Positions 49,983 through 59,601 of a stretch of 64,000 bases of DNA are shown piece by piece (position 1 is the stretch's first letter; the number at the start of each line of letters is the position of its first letter). The notes below the pieces were generated by a model, which had not been told where the DNA came from, did not search any database, and saw only the letters and a list, made by a program, of their open reading frames with translations. The position numbers and the translations under genes are program-made. The DNA lies in NCBI RefSeq assembly GCF_015209965.1, contig NZ_MU158690.1:855867-919866 (forward strand). Reading direction: 5' to 3'. The stretch comes from Sphingobacterium pedocola (GTDB lineage: Bacteria > Bacteroidota > Bacteroidia > Sphingobacteriales > Sphingobacteriaceae).

Positions 49983-50242
49983 GCTTTCATCAACGGTCTC
50001 CCTTGTTCATCTTTTTCAAATGCGGCTAAAAAGGATACCTGATGTCCTTCTAAGGATAGAAAACGGGAAATGAAGTCTTCGTTCCGACGGGTGCTTTCTA
50101 TCCGTAAGATGAAATCTTCGTCATCAAGATCTACCGTCGCAAACTTCACATCGTTTGAAACCGCGTATAATTTTTGAATCAGATTGGATCGATCTAATAT
50201 CGTTCGGATCGAGGTCTTGAATATTAAAATGTATTTCTTCAT
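49970..50242 (-). CDS. Small HMA-like fold protein of unknown function
   Basis: A 90-residue protein starting MKKYILIFKTSIRT; a longer upstream frame is not protein-like. The beta-alpha-beta pattern ILIFKTSI...ILDRSNLIQKLYAV...VKFATVDLDDEDFILRIES resembles small ferredoxin-like/heavy-metal-associated folds common in Bacteroidota, but the CxxC metal motif is absent. It lies 128 bp downstream of the LytTR regulator in the same direction and may be in its operon. Its 3' end runs into a type I repeat. Confidence 0.55.
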   Translation of the reverse strand: MKKYILIFKTSIRTILDRSNLIQKLYAVSNDVKFATVDLDDEDFILRIESTRRNEDFISRFLSLEGHQVSFLAAFEKDEQGRPLMKASYY

Positions 50243-50370
50243 CGTACTACGTGTTTGAGTTGTTAATTCAAAGATGTGTAGAATTATAAAGATCCGAAAT
50301 GAAAAAATAGTTGAAGCAGACAAATCGAAGACTGAATCGTCCAAAGGTTGACGTGAAATGGATTGACTTA

Positions 50371-51129
50371 TCAGCCTTCTAACCAATGTAAAAAGGCACT
50401 GGCTTTTTCTTTACTGACCGAAATTTTGATGGGATGGCTCACATGCAGTGTCAACATCAGTTTGCGGCTGAGCCCCATATTTGCATAGGCAATGGCTTCC
50501 CTTTTTAGGATATGCTGTCGGTTTACACGAAAAAAGTCTGTCCCTAACAGTTGTTCCATTTCATCCAATGATTTATTGACCAAGTACTCCTTTCCCGAGC
50601 TGATCTTGATAAATACATTGTCGAATTCAATGTAGCAGAGCACCACATCACTGAACTGAACGGGAATGATTTTGTCGCCGTTCATGACGATAATGGATTT
50701 ACGTCGCTGTTCGGCTCCTGCTGTCTGATGTTGTAGCTCGGATAACATCTCGTTTGTTCCCCTATTGAACGTATGCTTCAACGAATTGTATTTATGCAGG
50801 GTTTTCTGGATGCTTTCATCCGAAAAGGGTTTGAGGATATAATCCAATCCGAACGTCTGGAAGGCTTCCATCATGTAATGATTGTACGCCGTGCAGAATA
50901 TGATGGGAGCAGGAGGCGTGATGCTTTTGAAGATCTCGAACGATTCGCCATCCCCCAGTTGTATGTCGCTGAAAATAAGGTCTACGGCTGGCATTGTGCT
51001 GAAATATGCGATCGATTCTTTGACACTGGACAGGCGCGTGAGCAGTTCAATGGTGGGGTCCAGGCGTTTCAAGGTGCAATGCAGATCTTCTGCAGTGAGA
51101 TCTTCGTCTTCTATGATGATGGCGTTCAT
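50371..51129 (-). CDS. LytTR-family response regulator
   Basis: A 252-residue regulator: receiver with E8/D9-type acidic residues in IIIEDEDL, phospho-acceptor D55 in FSDIQLGDG, FCTAYNHY and K100 in DYILKPF; the LytTR domain spans about 150-250 (GDKIIPVQFSDVVLCYIE, then FFRVNRQHILKREAI). Its start overlaps the kinase stop by 4 bp (ATGA). It is convergent with the fibre operon and inside the same inverted-repeat block, so it may respond to envelope conditions. It is not closely similar to the LytTR regulator at 2940. Confidence 0.92.
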   Translation of the reverse strand: MNAIIIEDEDLTAEDLHCTLKRLDPTIELLTRLSSVKESIAYFSTMPAVDLIFSDIQLGDGESFEIFKSITPPAPIIFCTAYNHYMMEAFQTFGLDYILKPFSDESIQKTLHKYNSLKHTFNRGTNEMLSELQHQTAGAEQRRKSIIVMNGDKIIPVQFSDVVLCYIEFDNVFIKISSGKEYLVNKSLDEMEQLLGTDFFRVNRQHILKREAIAYANMGLSRKLMLTLHVSHPIKISVSKEKASAFLHWLEG

Positions 51130-52343
51130 GGCGTGATAATTTTAACATGTACTTCGAATGAGTTACCATGATCATGAATGTGCACGCTTTCTTTCAAATA
51201 ATAGCTAAACCGCTCTTTGAGGTTATTTAAGCCATAGTTGTTATTGTCTTCATGGGATGTTTTGCGCGGGCAGACGTTGTTGCGCACGATAATCCATCCG
51301 TCTTGATCCACCACCTCAATATAAAGGGGGTGCTCCACGGTATATTGATTGTGCTTAAGGGCATTGTCGACCAAAGGTTGTAGCGAAAAAACCGGAAGGC
51401 TGTCTTTAAGCACCGATTCAGACACATTTATGGCATAGGATATGGCGTCGTTAAACCGGATCTTTTGCATGTTGAGGTAATCTTCGCACAGTTGTATTTC
51501 CTGCTTTACGGTGGCTAATCCGTCTTCGGATGTTGTAAAACTAGCGCGAAGGTAATCGGAAAGCTGTAGTAAATAGGATTCGGCCATGGCGCTATCTTTC
51601 TTAATCAGGGATTTCAGGCTGGATAGGGCATTGAACAAAAAATGGGGCTGCACTTGCTGCCGCAACATCTGGTTGACTGCACGCTCATTGAGCTTATCGA
51701 GCTTGGACCGTTCGAGTTCGAGTTGATTGCGAAAATGATCGTTCATGACGAAATACAGCCAAAGCTGTACAATGAAATTGAGAATGGCAGCTCGTACAAC
51801 CATGAGTAGTATAAAGCCAAACGTGGACGTGTTTAAAATCCGTTTTTCTTCCATGTTAATCACACCCAAACGAGTAGTTACGTAAAACGTCAGCGAACAG
51901 ATGGCCAACGTGGAAAGAAAGCTTAATAATTTGACATATACAGGGGATTTGACCGGATCCTTGAGATCAAAATGTATGTGAATTAGAAGGTTGAAAACGA
52001 TGACACCAAAAAAGCAGATAAAAGCGATGAGAATGTTACACCAAAACGCAGGCTGGTCTTGATACATAATATCAATAGCCAGAATGGATACGATGCAAAA
52101 GGAAAAAATAAAGCTGCGCTTAATCCAGTCCTTTAACGGATAATTTACTCTATTACAATTGAAACCCATCTTGTTTTTTCGAACGATAATTTTTGCAAAC
52201 TTAGATAAAATGCGTTGGATTAACGAACCGAATGTAAAGAGCTCATTCATACCATTGAAAAAAAAAATTAAATGAATAAAGCCCAATAGAAAAAGCACTA
52301 TTCGTAATTTGCCTATATACAAATGCTGATCATCTGTTGTCAA
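51126..52343 (-). CDS. LytS/AlgZ-type sensor histidine kinase
   Basis: A 405-residue kinase with about five membrane segments (near 14-30, 76-92, 102-124, 138-158 and 174-200). The histidine box is canonical, QVQPHFLFNALSSLKSL with His234, followed by an HATPase domain (LQPLVDNALKHNQYT, then NYGLNNLKERFSYYL). It should phosphorylate the overlapping LytTR regulator. The start is an ATG at 52343; upstream DNA leads into the right inverted repeat after 217 bp. No sensor domain other than the membrane part is visible. Confidence 0.92.
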   Translation of the reverse strand: MTTDDQHLYIGKLRIVLFLLGFIHLIFFFNGMNELFTFGSLIQRILSKFAKIIVRKNKMGFNCNRVNYPLKDWIKRSFIFSFCIVSILAIDIMYQDQPAFWCNILIAFICFFGVIVFNLLIHIHFDLKDPVKSPVYVKLLSFLSTLAICSLTFYVTTRLGVINMEEKRILNTSTFGFILLMVVRAAILNFIVQLWLYFVMNDHFRNQLELERSKLDKLNERAVNQMLRQQVQPHFLFNALSSLKSLIKKDSAMAESYLLQLSDYLRASFTTSEDGLATVKQEIQLCEDYLNMQKIRFNDAISYAINVSESVLKDSLPVFSLQPLVDNALKHNQYTVEHPLYIEVVDQDGWIIVRNNVCPRKTSHEDNNNYGLNNLKERFSYYLKESVHIHDHGNSFEVHVKIITP

Positions 52344-52473
52344 GTTGTTCTGTTGTAAAGAAGGTTGTTAAAAATAATAGACATCATGCATACTAAAAGT
52401 AAAAATTGGACGTTTTAGTAGTGGTTGGTTTTTTTTAAAAAAATTCATAATTTAGGTTAATAATTGGTTTGTG

Positions 52474-52511
52474 AATCCTGTTGCTCCCCGCTTCAGGATT
52501 TACTTTTTTTT
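52474..52511 (+). terminator. Hairpin with T-tract, orphan terminator
   Basis: AATCCTG (52474-52480) and CAGGATT (52494-52500) with a 13-nt loop are followed by TACTTTTTTTTT. Read rightwards it is a terminator, but no rightward gene precedes it within 2.5 kb. Its stem matches the one at 43176-43204, so it may be a displaced copy. Confidence 0.6.
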
Positions 52512-52559
52512 TAAGAAAATCTAAGTTTCGAATTAGCTAATGCTTTGGAAGTGATAATA

Positions 52560-53099
52560 AAGGAAGGATTAAATTAATCACAATTTCTTCACTAATACCA
52601 GGCAGTGCTTGTATCATTAATATCTATATTTTTCTTTTTGTCGCTCAAGCCGCGACTGGCTCATCCTTTTGTCTTGTCAAAAGGATGCAAAACCGTGTCG
52701 CTCGAACCTTTTGGCCGTAGGGATAGTGCCTCCCATTGCTATTACCAAAAGCTTCACAGGCGACATCTTGAGTAATTGTAAGGATAGTGCTTTGTTATTA
52801 ATTGTTACTTAGTGCCTCAGCTGGGTTTAAAGGACGACCTAGGTCGATGTAGCGTTAAGAAAGCTTTTGGATTTGCGTTAAGAACAGATCCACAAAGCGA
52901 AGCGGCTTGGAGCTGTTTAGTAAATCCAAAGCTTTTAGCGTAACATTGACCAAGTCTTGACTTTTTTTGCTTCGTTTTTTTGGTCAAGCAAAAAACCCTC
53001 GAAGAGGCTCTTGAATGCCTTTGAAAACTAAATATTAATGAAAAAATGAAGGCCCTGCCACGGCCAGTGGCGGAAAGGTAATGTGGGGGACATTCAAAT
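52560..53099. repeat. Right copy of the ~0.5-kb inverted noncoding repeat
   Basis: Reverse complement of 40491-40975, sharing both outer ends (ACATTCAAAT at 53090-53099 matches ATTTGAATGT at 40491). It carries an extra segment of about 50 bp at 52970-53050 with a GGTCAAGC...GCTTCG-type hairpin. The two copies point away from each other and bracket 11.6 kb. No gene or transposase is seen. Confidence 0.9.
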
Positions 53100-53213
53100 C
53101 GAAATAAGTTCGTTTTTTTTCTCCCCCCTTACGTAATAAATTAAATGTAAATAAATTAAGGTGAAAGAATTTTTTTAATTATGACGGATTAATTTTTTAC
53201 TGATATGATACGG

Positions 53214-54215
53214 TTAGTGATTGGCATAGAAGCTTTCTACCTGCTCGACCATATCGCTACTGCCAATAACAATAGGCACACGTTGATGCAATAATTGGGG
53301 CTGGATATCAAGTATCGCTATTTTTCCTGTAGTTGCTTTACCACCTGCCTGTTCTACAATGAATGCCATCGGATTACATTCATACATCAGACGCAGTTTT
53401 CCTTCGGGATGATTGGAAGTTTGCGGATAAATGAATACCCCTCCCTTTATTAAATTGCGGTGAATATCTGCTACCATGGAGCCGATATAACGCGAAGTAT
53501 AGGGTCGGTTTGTAGCGGAATCAATCTCTTGACAGTATTTTATGTATTGCTTTACAGGCTGTGGAAACTTGCTGTAATATCCTTCGTTAATGGAGTATAT
53601 GGATCCCTGAGCGGCAATCTTCATGTCAGGATGCGAGAGGCAAAACTCGCCAATGGAGGGGTCTAACGTAAATCCATTGACACCACAACCTGTCGTATAG
53701 ACCAACATCGTAGACGACCCGTAGATGATGTAACCTGCTGCCACCTGCTTACGACCAACCTGAAGGATTTCTTCTTTTTGGATAGGACGGTCTGCATAGA
53801 GACGTCGGTAAATAGAAAAAATGGTGCCCACCGAAACATTGGAGTCGATATTTGACGACCCATCGAGCGGATCGATACAGACGATGTATTTCGCTTCCCG
53901 TGAGGTGACATTTGTAGATAAATCTACACCCTCTTCGTGTTCCTCTGAGGCAACATAACAACATTCCCCGCCCATTTTTAACGCGTTGATAAATTGCGTG
54001 TCGGCATACACGTCTAGTTTTTGTTGGACTTCTCCCTGTACATTGATGTCGCCCTGCTGCCCCAGGATGTCTGCGAGCCCTGCTTTATTGACTACCCGAT
54101 TGACCAGTTTGGCGGCGATGCCAATATCCCGCAGCAAACGGGAAAGTTCTCCTTTGGCATATGGAAAGTCGGCTTGTTTTTCAATGATAAATTGTCCTAA
54201 CGTTTTAATTGCCAT
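53214..54215 (-). CDS. fbp: Fructose-1,6-bisphosphatase class I
   Basis: A 333-residue gluconeogenic enzyme that hydrolyses fructose-1,6-bisphosphate. [28 protein letters not shown] contains the metal-binding DPLDGSSN motif; ASEEHEE and [20 protein letters not shown] are also diagnostic. I use the start MAIKTLGQ at 54215; a longer frame to 54257 adds residues overlapping the promoter. It is a single-copy housekeeping type gene marking the end of the accessory region. Upstream is a -7-like TAGTTTTG box. Confidence 0.97.
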   Translation of the reverse strand: MAIKTLGQFIIEKQADFPYAKGELSRLLRDIGIAAKLVNRVVNKAGLADILGQQGDINVQGEVQQKLDVYADTQFINALKMGGECCYVASEEHEEGVDLSTNVTSREAKYIVCIDPLDGSSNIDSNVSVGTIFSIYRRLYADRPIQKEEILQVGRKQVAAGYIIYGSSTMLVYTTGCGVNGFTLDPSIGEFCLSHPDMKIAAQGSIYSINEGYYSKFPQPVKQYIKYCQEIDSATNRPYTSRYIGSMVADIHRNLIKGGVFIYPQTSNHPEGKLRLMYECNPMAFIVEQAGGKATTGKIAILDIQPQLLHQRVPIVIGSSDMVEQVESFYANH

Positions 54216-54233
54216 ACTGCTTATAATTTGTGG

Positions 54234-54241
54234 CAAAACTA
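54234..54241 (-). promoter_or_regulatory. Possible -7 box of fbp
   Basis: The leftward strand reads TAGTTTTG, an exact TAnnTTTG match, 19 bp before the fbp start codon. The expected -33 TTG is not clear (an A/T-rich stretch instead), so confidence is moderate. Confidence 0.4.
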
Positions 54242-54384
54242 GGTAATATTTTAGCAACTAAAAAAGTGAATTTTAGCTTATTGTAATCTGTACACGAATT
54301 TAAAATAACTGTTGTATAGAAGGTTATGTGCTAAATTTATTTTTAAATATTTTTTAGGAAGGCAAAATGGCTTTTTTTGGGATG

Positions 54385-54762
54385 TTATTTTCCGGCGTTT
54401 ATATAGATGTTTTTCATCCGCACGAGGTGTTTGCTATCGGCAAGATATTCCATCTTTTTTTTCTTAAACACCATTTTGGAAGCGATCTCTTCGCTCGATT
54501 TGACAAATTCCATTAGTCGACTGAAATTGTGTAGGCGGTCTATTCGGCTAGATGTACTTCTCTGGGCAATGAATTGAACCAAATTTTCATCAATGGACAG
54601 CCGTACGATATCTAAGGCATCTTTTTCGAAGAGAACAAGGGGAGGATCTAAGCCCTCTACATAGATGCCAAAACCAACATTTAGCGTATCTAGCTCAAGA
54701 ATATAAGCCTGAAACGTCAGATGGCCTATTTGAGTACTGTCGACAAAAATAATTTTTTTCAT
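54385..54762 (-). CDS. Hypothetical protein, 125 aa
   Basis: No family is recognised. The product (MKKIIFVDSTQIGHLTFQAY...) has no signal peptide or membrane segment; it mixes beta-like N-terminal stretches (YILELDTLNVGFGIYVEG) with a helical, Lys-rich C-terminus. It lies 170 bp upstream of fbp on the same strand. The leader is AT-rich and the start is a single ATG. It is probably a real small cytosolic protein; function unknown. Confidence 0.5.
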   Translation of the reverse strand: MKKIIFVDSTQIGHLTFQAYILELDTLNVGFGIYVEGLDPPLVLFEKDALDIVRLSIDENLVQFIAQRSTSSRIDRLHNFSRLMEFVKSSEEIASKMVFKKKKMEYLADSKHLVRMKNIYINAGK

Positions 54763-55008
54763 CTGATCATCATAATTTAATTAACGGGGCAACTTTATCT
54801 CTAAAGTATACATTATTTTTTATGTTTCCGAATGGTTTGGGTGATTTAAGGCGTAAAATAGTACATATTTCGATTGATTTGCGGTAAATACGGAAGTAAA
54901 TGAAGCAATTTTAAACAAAATTATAGCTAAAATGTTGTCTAGTAATAGGTAGATAGGTATGACTACATGGAGTTTTGAAGAGGAGATGGAGTTGTTTAAT
55001 AGATAAGC

Positions 55009-55272
55009 ATGATGAAATTTGTTAAGCTTACGCGTGCGGTATTGCATTCGCTGGAATGGCAGGGTTACACGCTTCTAACGTCTGTTAATTTTGCAGATGA
55101 TGATGACCCTACCTGGATGCCACAAAAGATACCAGATGTGAAGGAATATATAATGCAGTTGGATATTGCGGGTAAGAGACCTCCCTTACAAGAACCCGCA
55201 CTGCTAATTATAAATGATGCCCTGGCAGAGATAGCCGAAGAGGACTTGAAAGGCAGCGTCTTTTTAGAATAG
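55009..55272 (+). CDS. Hypothetical small protein, 87 aa
   Basis: The product starts MMKFVKLTRAVLHSLEWQGYTLL (two adjacent ATGs, 55009 and 55012) and contains an acidic DDDDPTWMP segment and a C-terminal amphipathic helix (LLIINDALAEIAEEDLKG). No family is recognised. It is 93 bp ahead of another small acidic protein, and the two may form an operon ending at the terminator at 55635. The coding call rests on a sensible start, even composition and the operon-like placement. Confidence 0.45.
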   Translation: MMKFVKLTRAVLHSLEWQGYTLLTSVNFADDDDPTWMPQKIPDVKEYIMQLDIAGKRPPLQEPALLIINDALAEIAEEDLKGSVFLE

Positions 55273-55365
55273 CACCGATAAGTTCCTAAAAATCGATAGA
55301 ATTTCGCATCGTTGTTACAAACAATTGCAGATGTCGGATGTTGTTAATACATAAGCTAACTGAAT

Positions 55366-55605
55366 ATGAACACAGACAAGATATCGACAATAACTTCAAA
55401 ACCAGGTTTGGTTATTGCGCTAATTTTAGCCTACGAAGATTATCTACGACAAATGGAGTGGGTAGAGACTGTAGACCCAGATGGGAGGCCCTCGGAAGAG
55501 GAAACACCGGACGAAGACGACGAAGATTTTTCTCCATCTCCAGAGGAAGACGTGGTTCCCGATACCGAAGATCCCAACGAAGCCGCGGACGATATAACCG
55601 AGTAG
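55366..55605 (+). CDS. Small strongly acidic protein, 79 aa
   Basis: A short N-terminal helix (ISTITSKPGLVIALILAYEDYLRQ) followed by an Asp/Glu/Pro-rich tail of about 45 residues (EEETPDEDDEDFSPSPEED). No family is recognised; the composition recalls acidic tails of small chaperone- or DNA-mimic-like proteins, but there is no evidence for such a role. The terminator lies 29 bp after its stop, which supports transcription. Confidence 0.45.
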   Translation: MNTDKISTITSKPGLVIALILAYEDYLRQMEWVETVDPDGRPSEEETPDEDDEDFSPSPEEDVVPDTEDPNEAADDITE

Positions 55606-55634
55606 GGTCATCGTATAGCTCCATTTTAATGCAC

Positions 55635-55656
55635 GCCACTTTTAAGTGGCTTTTTT
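55635..55656 (+). terminator. Rho-independent terminator
   Basis: GCCACT (55635-55640), loop TTTA and AGTGGC (55645-55650) form a 6-bp stem followed by TTTTTTG. Confidence 0.72.
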
Positions 55657-55681
55657 GTTTTTAAACGATTGGAAATTTTAA

Positions 55682-55703
55682 TTTGTAGCGTATTAGCTAC
55701 AAA
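55682..55703. promoter_or_regulatory. Perfect inverted repeat in the gap before the AraC cluster
   Basis: TTTGTAGC (55682-55689), 6 bp, GCTACAAA (55696-55703). It is a candidate operator. The rest of 55657-55998 (342 bp without a gene) is AT-rich and shows no other clear structure. Confidence 0.4.
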
Positions 55704-55998
55704 AATGTAAAGTTTAAGTTATTCAATAGTGCTTTTAAAAATTAACCTGTATATTCGCCTAGCTATCAGAGAGACAAGTAAAGCCAACCGTTGAATTGAC
55801 CCTAAGGTTAAAATTTAAAATACAGATAAGGACGTCTCGCCAGCTGCTCAAAACTATCACATGCGGGCATGCGATCTAAAGGCTGTGCAAGCAATATAAT
55901 GCGCGGAAAAATGCAAGCAGTGATGTAGCTTTTTAAAATTGAAAATATAACAGACTGCTTATTGCAAGTACTTGATTATACTATAAAATTGAATAACA

Positions 55999-56955
55999 AT
56001 GCTATTAACCAAGAAGTTAAATGAGAATGTTTTTAAATGGTTTGCACTATCATTTGCACTCTTGCAGGTGATACATCTCTTGTTTATTTTTCAGGATTAT
56101 ACCGTTCCTATTCCGCTCTTATATGGCCCAATTTTTATAGTGATGTATAAAATAGCGTCTTCGGGCAGGCTTGAAAACCGGATTTCAATGGTGGTTCATT
56201 TTAGTGTATTCGTTATCTTTTTACTCTGGTATCTTCTACAATTAGGAAAGCCTAATCCGCTCTATTACGACGTTTATTTTCCGATAATGACCGTGTCGTT
56301 GATCGGTTACCCGCTCGTTGCGTTGGTTCGGATGCGCAGGAATATGTCGGATACTTCGGATAAGCTCGCTCTTTTGCGACAGTTAGCCTTTTTGGGCAAC
56401 GCAATTGGCTTTTTTGTCGGTATGCTATTGCTCAGTCATCGGTGGGGCTTCGAATTGGATGTAGATCCGTTGTACGTGGTTGCGTTTGTAATGGTTTTCT
56501 CAATTTTGCTCCTCATCAATTACTTACTTGTCTCCAAAGATGATAAGATAACAGAAACGGAGGAAATTCGACCTGATAAAATACAAGTTGAAATGAATGA
56601 ATCACTTGTCTGGCAGTGTGAAGAAAAACTAATGACATGTATGCTTGGTGATAAATTATTTTTGGACACCACTTTGACGCTCGATGATCTAGCACAAAAG
56701 GCAGGAATCCCGAAGGTACACATCACAGACTATATAAATCAGTATCTACAAACCAACTATTACGAATGGTTGGCAAAATTTCGTATAGAGCACGCGAAGG
56801 AACTCCTGGAGCATGAGCACCAGGTATTGAAAATGGAGGTCTTGGCTAACCAAAGTGGATTTAACTCAAAGACAACATTTTACAGATATTTTAAGCAATA
56901 TGTGGGTATGTCACCTAGTACATATCGGGAAAATATCGAAAGCGCTGCATGGTAA
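55999..56955 (+). CDS. Membrane-anchored AraC-family regulator
   Basis: A 318-residue protein with seven hydrophobic segments (about residues 1-190, starting WFALSFALLQVIHLLFIF) and a C-terminal AraC HTH domain (about 215-315: LTLDDLAQKAGIPKVHITDYIN, then FNSKTTFYRYFKQYVGMSPSTYR). This plan, seven-helix sensor plus AraC domain, is frequent in Bacteroidota. It is the first of three consecutive AraC-type genes reading right, overlapping the second by 7 bp. The ligand and targets are unknown; a nearby candidate target is the surface-protein gene at 61446. Confidence 0.88.
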   Translation: MLLTKKLNENVFKWFALSFALLQVIHLLFIFQDYTVPIPLLYGPIFIVMYKIASSGRLENRISMVVHFSVFVIFLLWYLLQLGKPNPLYYDVYFPIMTVSLIGYPLVALVRMRRNMSDTSDKLALLRQLAFLGNAIGFFVGMLLLSHRWGFELDVDPLYVVAFVMVFSILLLINYLLVSKDDKITETEEIRPDKIQVEMNESLVWQCEEKLMTCMLGDKLFLDTTLTLDDLAQKAGIPKVHITDYINQYLQTNYYEWLAKFRIEHAKELLEHEHQVLKMEVLANQSGFNSKTTFYRYFKQYVGMSPSTYRENIESAAW

Positions 56956-58043
56956 TCTGGTTATTATACGCTGCTATTTTGGTTGTTGCATTGCTTGGTA
57001 TCCATTTATCAAGCTTGGTAACATCACCTTCGCGGTTGAATCAAGTTATTCGCGCATTTTTGATACTTGTCACCATTCACATCATACACGCGGCACTGTT
57101 CCGCGACGTCTTTATTGGGCTGAAGTATGTGGATCGAGGTGCGCCCTTTGGATTGTTATATGGCCCCTTGCTTTTTTTTGCATACCGGACAGCACACAAC
57201 GATATGCTTTCCTTAAAAACGATAATCTGGCATGCATTCCCCTTTATAATCGGTCTGCTTGCTTATAGTTGTTTTTTAGCTTTTTACCAGTTCCGGATGG
57301 CATACGATAGACCTTACTTTGCCATTCTTTATGGGCTGATGGCGCTCTCCTGGTTGATTTATCCCATTGTGGTCGTCTTATCCGATAATAGAAGACATAC
57401 GGATTCGAAATGGATTTATCGATATGCTATTGTGATTCTTTTAATTTTAGCGGCGTTTATGCTTCCATTGGTTATTACCGGCACGGTAAAGGGGCATCGG
57501 GCGACCTCCTCTACATCTGGTTTTGTCATATTTCTTTCGATGTTTCTCGGTGTATGCTTAGCCTATTTTTATCAACTGTACCAGCTAACGGGTACGCGGC
57601 GGGCTACTTCGAAGGCTAATATTCAAATCGAGAAGCCGAAGCCCTTGCTGGAAAACGATGTAACCGCTATTACGGTGGATACTACGAAATTCCAAAAATA
57701 TTATGGAAGGATAGAAACGTACCTGCGCCATGAAAGATACCTGAATACCGAATTTAAGATAAGTGGGATGTTACGGGAACTGCGTCTACCCAAGCCGGTA
57801 GTAGTGGCTTTTTTTGCAGATGAATATGGTGCTACTGTGAAACAAGCGATCAACTCGCTACGGGTGAAAAAAGCCTGTGAATTATTGGAAATGGAATTTT
57901 TGGAAAATAGCATGGAAGAGTTGGCCATGAAATGCGGCTTTAATTCACGGGCATCTTTTTACCGTAATTTCAATCAGGAAAAGGCTTGCACGCCTTTGGA
58001 ATACCGTGATAACCATTTGTTTAAAAAACGTCGGAATGCATAG
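56949..58043 (+). CDS. Membrane-anchored AraC-family regulator, second copy
   Basis: A 364-residue protein with the same architecture as its predecessor: seven membrane segments (about 1-215) and a C-terminal AraC domain (LEMEFLENSMEELAMKCGFNSRASFYRNFNQEKACTP contains the second HTH). The first HTH (LRLPKPVVVAFFADEYGA) is poorly conserved, so its DNA binding may be altered. It overlaps both neighbours (7 bp upstream, 8 bp with the chosen downstream start), indicating a single operon. The pair may be ancient duplicates. Confidence 0.85.
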   Translation: MVIWLLYAAILVVALLGIHLSSLVTSPSRLNQVIRAFLILVTIHIIHAALFRDVFIGLKYVDRGAPFGLLYGPLLFFAYRTAHNDMLSLKTIIWHAFPFIIGLLAYSCFLAFYQFRMAYDRPYFAILYGLMALSWLIYPIVVVLSDNRRHTDSKWIYRYAIVILLILAAFMLPLVITGTVKGHRATSSTSGFVIFLSMFLGVCLAYFYQLYQLTGTRRATSKANIQIEKPKPLLENDVTAITVDTTKFQKYYGRIETYLRHERYLNTEFKISGMLRELRLPKPVVVAFFADEYGATVKQAINSLRVKKACELLEMEFLENSMEELAMKCGFNSRASFYRNFNQEKACTPLEYRDNHLFKKRRNA

Positions 58044-59574
58044 ATACAACATCTTCTTAAGCTTAAGCATATTCCTTTCCTTTTTTATCTGTTTTATGGT
58101 ATCCGCCAATGATAAAACGTTTGATCAGCGGTACAATGAGGTGTATAGTGACAAGATCTCTTCTAATGTAATCGAGGCGGAGCGGATAGCCGACTCGTTG
58201 TATCAACACGCAAAAGGGGACCTTCAACGGATCAAAGCGCTTATGCTCCTAGCAAATATTAAACACAGCACAGGGGATATTCCGCCTGCACTGCTTTATG
58301 CCGTGCGTGCGCATAAAATTGCCGAGTTGGATGGATTTTTGGAATGGGAATCGCGTACAGCGGGTTTTTTGGCAACGACGTATCGAAATGTTGGCTTATA
58401 CTCGGAATCTAGAAAATATTTAAAAAGAGCAGAGAGGGCTAATGAAAAGCAACGCCAAGCAAATGGATATGTGTTGACAAAAATTAATATCCTGCAGGAA
58501 AATGCATTTCATGCCATGAATGACGCGAATTATGAGGCTGCTCTTAAATTTTTAAATGAAGCTAAACAATACGCCGAGAGGGACACGTCATCCAGTCCGC
58601 GCGGTATTTTAGTGCGTGCAACGAACGATCAGCTGGTTGGTGTCTGTTATCTAAATACAAATAAGCTTTCTTTGGCCGATTCATCGTTTTTTAGTTCTTT
58701 GCAGCTCCTCGGTGATCAAGAAAGTAACTTAAGGCCCTATATCAATCGCGGTCTTGCTGAAGTAGCCTTAATGCGAAATAAGCTAGCGATAGCGGAAGAT
58801 TACCTGGAAGAAGCTATGCCATACATCGCGAGCTCTAACCGGGAAGAATTAAAGCTCCTGCTTTATGAATCGTACGCAAAACTCTATAGTAAGACGCGGG
58901 ACTTAGATCGGGCGTCTCATTATAAGGATCTTCATGCAAAAGCACTGGAAAATCGTACAGCAATATGGCAGAATGTAGCGGATCAGTTATTAAACAGCAG
59001 AGAAATGCAACAACAGCGTTTTGAAAAGCAAACCGTTGTCATAGCCATAGTCGTCATTGCTTTGGGACTTATCTTTATTTGCTTTTTGATCCTACGTAAT
59101 CGGCGTGTGGATACGAGCATTCCTATTGTTCGTAAGAGAGATGCTATAGCTTTAGCCGAAACCCTGACAAAGGGTATTTCAGAGACGGATGATGAAGTAC
59201 ATATTGCCGAAGAAACAGAACAAAGGCTTTTGTCGGTGCTGGAGGAACTCGAAAGTACCCAGTTCTATCTCCAGACTGACATCACCTTATCGAAGCTTTC
59301 TTCAGTTATGCACTCCAATGTACGTTATGTATCTTATATTTTTAGAAAATATCGTGCAGTTGATTTCAATACTTATCTGCAGAAACATAGAATTGCCTAT
59401 ATCGTGAAGCGTTTGGATGAGGATCCAAATCTGCTAAATTGTAAAATCAGTTACCTCGCCAGTTTGTGTGGGTTTTCTACGCATGGTAAATTCTCTATTG
59501 CGTTCCGTGCAGAAACCGGCCTGTTGCCTTCAGAATACATTCAACAGTTAAGGGATAAAGAAGTACCATTCTAA
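58036..59574 (+). CDS. TPR-membrane-AraC hybrid regulator
   Basis: A 512-residue protein from the ATG at 58036. It has a signal peptide (MHRYNIFLSLSIFLSFF...VSA), a periplasmic or extracytoplasmic helical TPR-like region (about 25-325), one membrane helix (about 334-356, VVIAIVVIALGLIFICFLIL) and a cytosolic AraC domain (about 400-512, FLQ...SKLSSVMHSNVRYVSYIFRK, then SLCGFSTHGKFSIAFRAETG). This is a one-protein transmembrane sensor-regulator, common in Bacteroidota. It ends the three-gene operon and converges on the TPR-LuxR gene. Confidence 0.87.
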   Translation: MHRYNIFLSLSIFLSFFICFMVSANDKTFDQRYNEVYSDKISSNVIEAERIADSLYQHAKGDLQRIKALMLLANIKHSTGDIPPALLYAVRAHKIAELDGFLEWESRTAGFLATTYRNVGLYSESRKYLKRAERANEKQRQANGYVLTKINILQENAFHAMNDANYEAALKFLNEAKQYAERDTSSSPRGILVRATNDQLVGVCYLNTNKLSLADSSFFSSLQLLGDQESNLRPYINRGLAEVALMRNKLAIAEDYLEEAMPYIASSNREELKLLLYESYAKLYSKTRDLDRASHYKDLHAKALENRTAIWQNVADQLLNSREMQQQRFEKQTVVIAIVVIALGLIFICFLILRNRRVDTSIPIVRKRDAIALAETLTKGISETDDEVHIAEETEQRLLSVLEELESTQFYLQTDITLSKLSSVMHSNVRYVSYIFRKYRAVDFNTYLQKHRIAYIVKRLDEDPNLLNCKISYLASLCGFSTHGKFSIAFRAETGLLPSEYIQQLRDKEVPF

Positions 59575-59601
59575 TCACCGCCAGTAGATAAGAAAAACTG
59601 T

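Noticed and set aside
40491..53099. Composite transposon bounded by insertion sequences
   Set aside because: The terminal repeats carry no transposase or resolvable IS ends, and no target-site duplication was evident; they are treated as noncoding repeats.
55338..55664. Rightward Arg-rich 108-codon frame
   Set aside because: It overlaps the acidic 79-residue frame in another phase; poly-Arg runs arise from GAAGAC-rich codons read out of phase.
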